A stretch of DNA of 64,000 bases from Panagrolaimus kolymaensis (Eukaryota > Nematoda > Chromadorea > Rhabditida > Panagrolaimidae). The DNA is taken from positions 372,001 to 436,000 of the forward strand of contig JAJQJQ010000060.1 of assembly GCA_028622995.1 (NCBI GenBank), written 5' to 3'. The position numbers were made by a program, and so were the translations under genes. The notes under the pieces were generated by a model. That model was not told the origin of the DNA. It saw only the letters and a program-made list of their open reading frames with translations, and did not search any database. This document shows, piece after piece, positions 57,314 to 64,000 of the stretch (its first letter is position 1; each line of letters starts with the position of its first letter).

Positions 57314-60300
57314 TTAGGAAAGAAATGATGGTGAGAGGACGCTTGCAGTTAGGACTGATTGAGTTAAAACTGATGGAGATAAAAATGTTGGAGAAAGGAT
57401 GTTAGCTCCAATGGCTGTTGGTGATAGAATATCTGGGGAGAGACCTGTAAAATTAATTTTTCAATAATTCAATTTTTTTAAAACCAATTTTTAATGCTTT
57501 TATTGTTTTTCAAATTTTTGCATTAGAACTTTATAGAAAAAACTCGTTAGATTCGTTTTCACAAAATTTGGTAAACCATTTTTTTCGAAGAATTTCATGT
57601 TGAAAATTTTTTAGAAAAAGAAAAAATGTTTAACAACTTTTGGGCTGGTAATTCACAAATCAGTTTTTTATACCTAAAAAGCTTCCTTTAAACTTACCAA
57701 TAGGAGATAAAATCAAACCAGTAAATAAATAAGGATTTAAGATATTTGGAGAGAGCAACTAAAAAAATTACAAATAAATTTATTCAGCCTTCTTAAAAAA
57801 ATTTAATTTGAAGAAACTTACATATGGAGTTAAAATAAATGGAGTAAAAGCCAGCTAAAAAAATACCAAAAAGATTTAAATAAGAAACTAAGAAAATATT
57901 TTAGTAAATTAACTTACAGGGCTCAAAATAAATGGACACAAAATATAAGGGCTCAGAATAAATGGATCAAACGCTCCAGGAGATAAAATCCATGGACTCA
58001 TAATTGATGGATTTAAAATGGGAGGAGCAAAAGCCGTGGGTGATAAAATTAATGGACCAATAATGGATAGGCCTTGTTGAACGGTAAACATAAAGGGTGA
58101 TAAAACTGTGGGTTGATAAAAGTAAACCATGTCTCGCTTTTTACGACTTTGTTGTAGCTTGTAAGTTTCGGAAGGCTATAAAGTTGGTTTTTTAATTTTC
58201 TGGTTTGAATTTATTTTTTGTCAAAATATGTATGTTTTTCATATTTATTGTAAGTTTTGAAAACTATGGAAATTATTTACCCTTAAAACATCCGTTTTAT
58301 TATTAGCAATATTTTCGATAGTTTTCCATAAAGAAATTTCCATTTGTTCATCCGTCATTTTATCATAAATATCGAAATCAGCTAAATCTATTTCATCTTC
58401 AGCGTGACCTAAAAAACGGTTTTGCTATAGTAAATTTATTAAAGCAAAATTTCGCCAAAAGTTATTCACTTTTTTATGTCTATGAAAAAATATGTATTTC
58501 CGATTTTGAATATATTTAAATTTAACTTTGTATTTTAAAATTTTTCTTACCATGATCCCTCATCAATTTTTGCATTTGATGCTTTTTGAGAAAAGCAAAT
58601 CCTCGATTATCATATAAAAATTTTTGATTTGGAAATAAATTCTTTTCTAAATGTTTAAAAGCACCCATAATTTTTTCGGTTGCATTTATAATTGGTTCTC
58701 CAACATCTTCATCGAACATTCCTAAATTTTCATAAATTTTTAAAGCTTCATCCACATGGGTGTTTGAGCCACTAATGTCCATCACCAATTGCATAATTTT
58801 ATTTTTATCTTTATTTGAAATTCCAAGGGATCGTAGAATCTGGAAAGAAAAGTATTATTAATTACTGTAAATTTTTTTTTTGGGGATGCACTTACTCCAG
58901 GCACAGATCCAATAGTAAATTCATTAGTTTTATTAGGTTCTTCGTACATTGCCATAATTGTTGGAGATAAATAAGTGTCGGGTTGACGTTTGCCTTCATT
59001 CAAAGGCATCAAAGGCATAAATCGAGGACTCAATGCTCGATAATATGGCGCTGACGAATCAGTATTGTTTTTGTTGGGCGAAGTAATTTTTTGTAAAAGT
59101 TTCATGGAATCATGCATTATTCCTTTTGTTGATCGCTAAAAAAATGTCATTCATTAGCTTTTTATTTAGGTACAGTATCCAAAAAGTATTTTTTATATCA
59201 ACGACTCACTTTTTCCGATGTAGTTAAAGATGGCTCTTCTCGATCCAAAACTAGGTCATACCTGAAAGATAAGAAGAAGATAAATGTTTTTCATTCCTTT
59301 ATTTCGTTGGTGTTTAGATTTTTTTTAATATTAATTTTAGCTATAAAAGCTACTAATACAGTAAACTTTTTTCGAAAAATATTGTTACATTTTTATTACT
59401 ATCCTTTAGTAGAACAGAGTAACCTTTTTTTAAATAATATTGTTAAGTTTTTCTTACTATCAGAATAGTAACCGTTTTTGGTGAATATTGCCACAATTTT
59501 ATTACTCTCTTTAAAAAATTTTTTCTTACATTCGATGTTCATAAACTTTAGCTCCAGGAATCATTTTCGATTCATCAATGGCCTTTCGAACTTTTTCTAA
59601 TCTTTTATAAGTTTTTGTCCATTTTAAATGTTCCATTCCTTTCTCATCTTCCCGAAGACGACTGCTATTTTCATTAACATCTTTTTTCTTTGTCGCTGTT
59701 AAATCACGAATTGCATTTGTTATCTGCAAAATAAAGGAAAAATAAATTTTTAAACTAATAAACTTCTGATCGAAAATTTTTTTACGCAACAAAAAAAAAC
59801 GGAGAAATGATCGTAAAAATAAAAATAACAAACCGATGAGATGATTGCATTATCCTGTTTTGATTTCATTAATCCATCGAATCGGTTTTTAGTGACTACC
59901 TAGAAAAATTAAAATTAAATTTAAAAAAACGGGGGAATGAAAGATAATTTTGCAAAATAAATTCTATTTCGACTATTTTTTTGATTTCTCATCAACATTT
60001 GTGTTAAAAATAAAATAATAATCAAAATTGACAGGAAGTGGCAGAAGAAAGAAAAAAACGCGTGCGTAATAAAGTAAAAATAAAAAAATAACTTTTTTTT
60101 TCTGTTCAAAAACACATCAATCTGATTTACGCAAAAGGATGTACTCAAAAAATGGTTTTTGATTTGCGTCAGAAATATTAAAAAAAAGCCAAAAAAAGAC
60201 GTCAAAGACTTTAGAGACAACGACAAACTTGGAACAAAAAAAAGAGAAAACAACTTGCAAACTTTTTTTATATTATTTATTTTAAAAAAATTTAAGGAAA

Positions 60301-61426
60301 AAGTGTCTAATAAAATTTATGTTTCGACTATCTTGAAAAAATAGTAAAATTAAAAACTTCCAAAAGTAAAAGGCAAAAAATTTGGTGTTCGCAAAAACTG
60401 TTTAAAAAAGACAAAAATCTAAGAAGAAAAAGAAACTCTAACTTTACCTTGTATTTTTGTTCCTTGTAATAATGATCTTTTGAATCAGGAAAGAAAGCGC
60501 TTCTTTTTCGCCGAAATTCATTGCCACCACCAACAAATCGTCGCAAATATGCAGATTTTTTAAAATATCTTTTTGGTTTTGGCTGCTGTTTTCGATTTGT
60601 ATTATCCAAAGCCATTGTTGAATTATTTTTTAAAGATTTGTTATTTAAATAATAAAAATTTTTGAAATCTTTTTTTAAAATTCGCTGTCGCAAATTTGAG
60701 AATTTGGACGATGGCTGTATTTTGGAAGGTTTTTCCGCTTCGTCAACATTTGTTTCAACACCGATTCCAAAAGCTCCAATGGTTCTGAAGTTTCCGCTTT
60801 GAACTTTTCTTTTTGGTAAAGTCCAATTAGCAGGCGATTGAGGATGTTGACTTGAAAATGAATGAAGCCGATCAAAATCATCAAATTGTTGAAGGAAGGA
60901 TTTCCAATTTTGATTCGGCCTTTGAGTCGTGGCTTTTAAATGTTTTTGAGTTATTTCAGATTTAATTTTTAGCAATCTTTTTCTTGCAATTACAACACAT
61001 TTTGCAGACGAAATTAATTCCCGTCGATCTTCGATTTTATCCAAACATCGAGCAAGGAAACGCTTTTCAGCTATAAAAAATACAGTTAAAAAAAAGAAAA
61101 GTTTAGGGCAATTAAAAACTTACCTTTAGGTAATTCTTTGTAAAGCATACTTCCAAGTTTACCAATAATTGCTTTCACTGCAGTGTAATAACAATTTTTA
61201 TGTAAATTTTTCATCATATCTGCACCTTTGGGCGTTAATCGTAATTTATCAAATTTTTCTGTTTTTTCATCGATCAAGCGAGCATTGACTAAAATCGATT
61301 TCAGAAATTTTATAAAAATAAAAATTATGTACATATATAGATAGCTTCTAAAATTCTGAAATGACACTTACCACAACATATAAAAATTAGTGATACTATT
61401 AAAAAAAGAATATTACGGTATCGCAT
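57314..61426 (-). CDS. MLT-10-like moulting-cycle protein (gene O)
   Basis: Most distant member of the cluster, from ATG 61426 (signal peptide MRYRNILFLIVSLIFICC) to TAA 57314. The order is as in K-M: NARLIDEKTEKFDKLRLTP, YTAVKAIIGKLGSMLYKELP, AEKRFLARCLDKIEDRRELI, a basic middle (FRRKRSAFFPDSKDHYYKE), EKGMEHLKWTKTYKRLEKV, RALSPRFMPLMPLNEGKRQ, LGMFDEDVGEPIINATEKIM and the pentad proline tail (LSPTA FAPPI LNPSI MSPWI). Introns are longer and diverged; one contains a small tandem repeat (59360-59512). The AEKRF exon is nearly the same as in the other copies while flanking exons differ, which hints at conversion. All frames are open. Confidence 0.84.
59360..59512. repeat. Three degenerate copies of a 50-58-bp repeat in a gene O intron
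   Basis: Units begin AGTAA-C-TTTTTT and end TTACTATC or TTACTCTC, at 59360, 59418 and 59467. Each contains AATATTG. Local duplication in non-coding DNA. Confidence 0.6.
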
Positions 61427-62430
61427 TTTTAAAAACAATAAACAAATTTTAAGAATCCAAAAGCCAGAAAATCTTAAATAAAAATAAAGACAACTGACTT
61501 TAACTAAAATTCCATAAACCAAGCTGCTGTTACGCAACAACACAAAATTTGATTAAATACAAAAATGAAGAATGAACTTTTTTTTAAGAAACCAACAAAA
61601 AAAATTGCGGCACGATTTCTTAACCGTTTTAATCCTCGGATTTTGTGATCTCTTTTCATTGTTCAAGAAATGCAAGAAGTGAGGGAGACCTTGAACGTGG
61701 AATGGAATTATTTTTCTTTGTTAAAAAAAAGATTAACTCAAAAAAGTGGAGTTCATTCGAACAAAGAACCCCATTTTCTTATTTTAGGTTCAAAGATTAT
61801 GTAAATTTAATTTTGTGCAGCACAATTGCGGAATTTTTTGTTACTTATTTTTGAACTTCTTTTTTTTTTTGCGATCAGACGACTACAGCGTTTTTTTTGT
61901 GGGAATGTTTTACAGGACTTTTGAAATAATGGTATTACAAAAAAAAAAAAACGACGGTTGAAAAAAAAAACAAAAGTAGTCGCTTGACTAAGAAGAAACA
62001 AAAATTTCCAAAAGCTTCAGAGAAAGCATTTCTTTGGTTCGCTATTCCTTTACTTTGATTCATTCATTTTAATTTTTGTTTGTCACATTTTAAATTTAAC
62101 CAACTTTTAGAAAGTTGAACTAATACGTTCCTTACTAGGTTAGTATTAAAAATCCATTCCCTTAATTGCGGCATTGGATAATTTTATAAATTTTGGAAAG
62201 CCATTGCTTTTTAGCAAAGGCAAATTATAAAAAAACTTTGAAATAGAAAAAAAGGCTGAATCAATAAATGGATTAAATTTATTTCTTTAATTTTTAAAAA
62301 TTTAAAACAACACAAATATAAAAAAATATGTAGCATAAAAGGGATAAAGTAATTTAAGAAACCAGCCTCGTTTTTTTGATTCTCAGAGTTGTTAGAAGAA
62401 AAAAGAAAAACCATGAACGCGAATAATAAA
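61427..62430. other. Intergenic DNA between gene O and gene P
   Basis: 1 kb of AT-rich DNA with no supported exon, repeat or RNA. Upstream of gene O and downstream of gene P. Confidence 0.5.
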
Positions 62431-63886
62431 TCAAGGGAAAATTAATTTTAAATCATAAATTCTTTTAATATCGTTTAATTCTTCATTTAACTTTTGCTTT
62501 AATTGAAAATCATTGCCAATTAATTCAATCAATTCATCAGGTTCGTTTCGAAAGAGTGAAGGAATGGCAAAAATCAAACATTCAGCATAATAATTTGATT
62601 TAAAAATTGATCGCAACATTTTGTTTGGTTTAATTGAAGCAAAAATGAATCGTGAAATAATAATAATCAAAATCTTTTCACATTCAATAATATATTCTTG
62701 TTTGGCGGCCATCATCAAATCCATTTTTCCCAAATTAATTAATTCATATTCTTCTTCACTGATTTCAAGCCATTTGGATAATTTTTCGTCTATAAAAAAA
62801 GTTATGTCAATATGGGGTAGGTAAAAAAAAGCACTGAATAATAAATTGGAGCTACACACACGTGTGAGCGCGTCAGAAATTTTATTTTTCGTTTAATTAT
62901 TCAAAAAATTTTGTTCAAAATTCATTCCAGAATTTAAAGTTTTTCAATAAAACGCGAAAATAATTTTTTTTTTGAAAATTGCAATTTAAAAAAATTTGAT
63001 AGCTCAAGAACCTGGCTCCGATTTATTCAATGAAATTTGCAGCAAAAATAAAAAAAAATGAATGAGAAAACTTACGAATGATTTGCTTTTTGCCTTTTTC
63101 TAAATCAACTGTTTCCAAATTGTTTAAAATGTTGAAACCCAATGTGAAATTATAGCGATAAGGGATGTTGAGATTAATGGAATTTTTTAAAACTTTCTTA
63201 AAAGCTTTACATTCTTTTTCAATTATAATTCCATCATAATCATTATCAACAAGTTTCATTCCATCGCCGCTGCATTGGTTTTCAACTTCATCATTTTCAA
63301 GATTTGATGTTGTTCGAAATTCGTTAAATTCATTAACCATCACGCATTCAATGGATTGGCGCTTGAAAAATCGTTTTTTGGCCATTTTAAATAAACCTCG
63401 TTTATGTCGAAAGGTGGTGGATAATAAAGATTCCAAATAATTTTCAATAATTAAAAACATTTGACTTTTTTCATTTTTGGAACTGAAAAAAATAAAAAAA
63501 ATTAATATTATAATTAACTTTTTTTATTTACTGTAATCAAAAACTTACATTTTAAATTTATTTCCAAGCATCAAACAAACATCCAAAAATGAAAAGCCTT
63601 CAAATTTATTTCGAATGAAAGTTGAAATCATATCGGCACCAGTTTCATCCAAATAACTTGGTAATTCTTTGATTGCTTCTTGGGTGGGAAGTTTTCTTTC
63701 AATAAAATTATTGATTACTTCATTCGCTAAAAAGCTTACAAAACCTCGAATATCTCGATATGATTGATATGGAATAATTCCATGCAAATTTGAAGGGGGT
63801 CGTCGTTGTTGTTGTTGAAGTTGGTGGCGTTGATGAGGAACTAAAAATAAAGCGGCTGTTCTTTGATTGAGTCGATGTTGTTCCAT
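62431..63886 (-). CDS. Gene P: unrecognised three-exon protein
   Basis: Exons 63549-63886, 63076-63482 and 62431-62789 join with matching phases (2 then 1) to give about 367 aa. The N-terminus MEQHRLNQRTAALFLVPHQR is followed by a Gln/Arg-rich patch (HQLQQQQRR). A helical region follows (FVSFLANEVINNFIERKLP, DMISTFIRNKFEGFSFLDVC). Exon 2 is basic at first (FKMAKKRFFKRQS) then acidic. Exon 3 is helical with WLEISEEEYELINLGKMDL and a Leu/Ile-rich stretch IIECEKILIIIISRFIF that could be buried rather than membrane. There is no signal peptide. I do not recognise a family. The start is the first ATG after AAAGAAAAT-rich leader DNA. Confidence 0.7.
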
Positions 63887-64000
63887 TTTTATTTTCTTTC
63901 AAAAAATAAAATTAATTTGGGAAAAAGAAATATCCTAAAAATTATAAGTTTTGATAATACATATAAAAACAATTATTTGAAAGAAAAAGAAAAAAAGAGA
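63887..64000. other. Upstream flank of gene P, window end
   Basis: AT-rich leader or promoter DNA; nothing further can be said. Confidence 0.4.

Overview
This window is eukaryotic nuclear DNA, very probably from a nematode. It is strongly AT-rich, introns are short (about 45-100 bp) with GTAAGT-like donors and TTTTCAG acceptors, and the genes include nematode-restricted families: MLT-10/DUF644 moulting proteins, a chemoreceptor-like 7TM protein and a secreted C-type lectin. The amplified gene family in the first third resembles the C-terminal leucine-rich-like half of the large F-box families of clade IV (panagrolaimid-type) nematodes, so a clade IV worm is my best but unproven guess. I see no rRNA, confident tRNA, CRISPR array or prokaryotic operon.

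Layout. 1.5-2.8 kb holds a secreted repeat protein. 3.6-21.4 kb is a tandem array of seven related genes (A on +, B to G on -), each with exon-encoded coiled coils followed by a conserved 7-exon-style C-terminal module, plus three relics (about 0.4, 5.8 and 22.0 kb). The array is invaded by several non-autonomous elements: a foldback at 5.9-6.7 kb, a 1061-bp palindrome with TTAA target duplication at 14.5 kb, a 191-bp TTAA MITE that cleanly splits gene E, and a 486-bp hAT-type MITE at 18.0 kb. Gene C has lost a splice donor, gene F is internally deleted, and the end of gene B runs into a GC-rich hairpin.

22.2-25.0 kb encodes a DNAJC9-like J-domain protein with coiled coil and three CCHC-type modules. 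25.4-31.6 kb is vps-15 (PI3-kinase regulatory subunit; pseudokinase, HEAT, WD40), head-to-head with a PLEKHM1-like RUN/Rubicon-homology gene at 32.9-36.8 kb. Both products act on endosome/autophagosome-lysosome traffic.

37.0-61.4 kb is mainly an MLT-10-like cluster: four apparently complete genes (K -, L +, M -, O -) and one truncated copy, with L and M forming an inverted pair. Between K and L lie a C-type lectin gene with a frameshift, an internally deleted lectin relic and a 7TM receptor. 55.2-57.3 kb contains inverted arrays of a GCGGC-rich repeat. 62.4-63.9 kb is an unrecognised three-exon gene. Exon boundaries were read by eye from splice consensus, phase and paralogue comparison; boundaries for vps-15, gene H and the MLT-10-like genes are less fully checked than those of the array genes.
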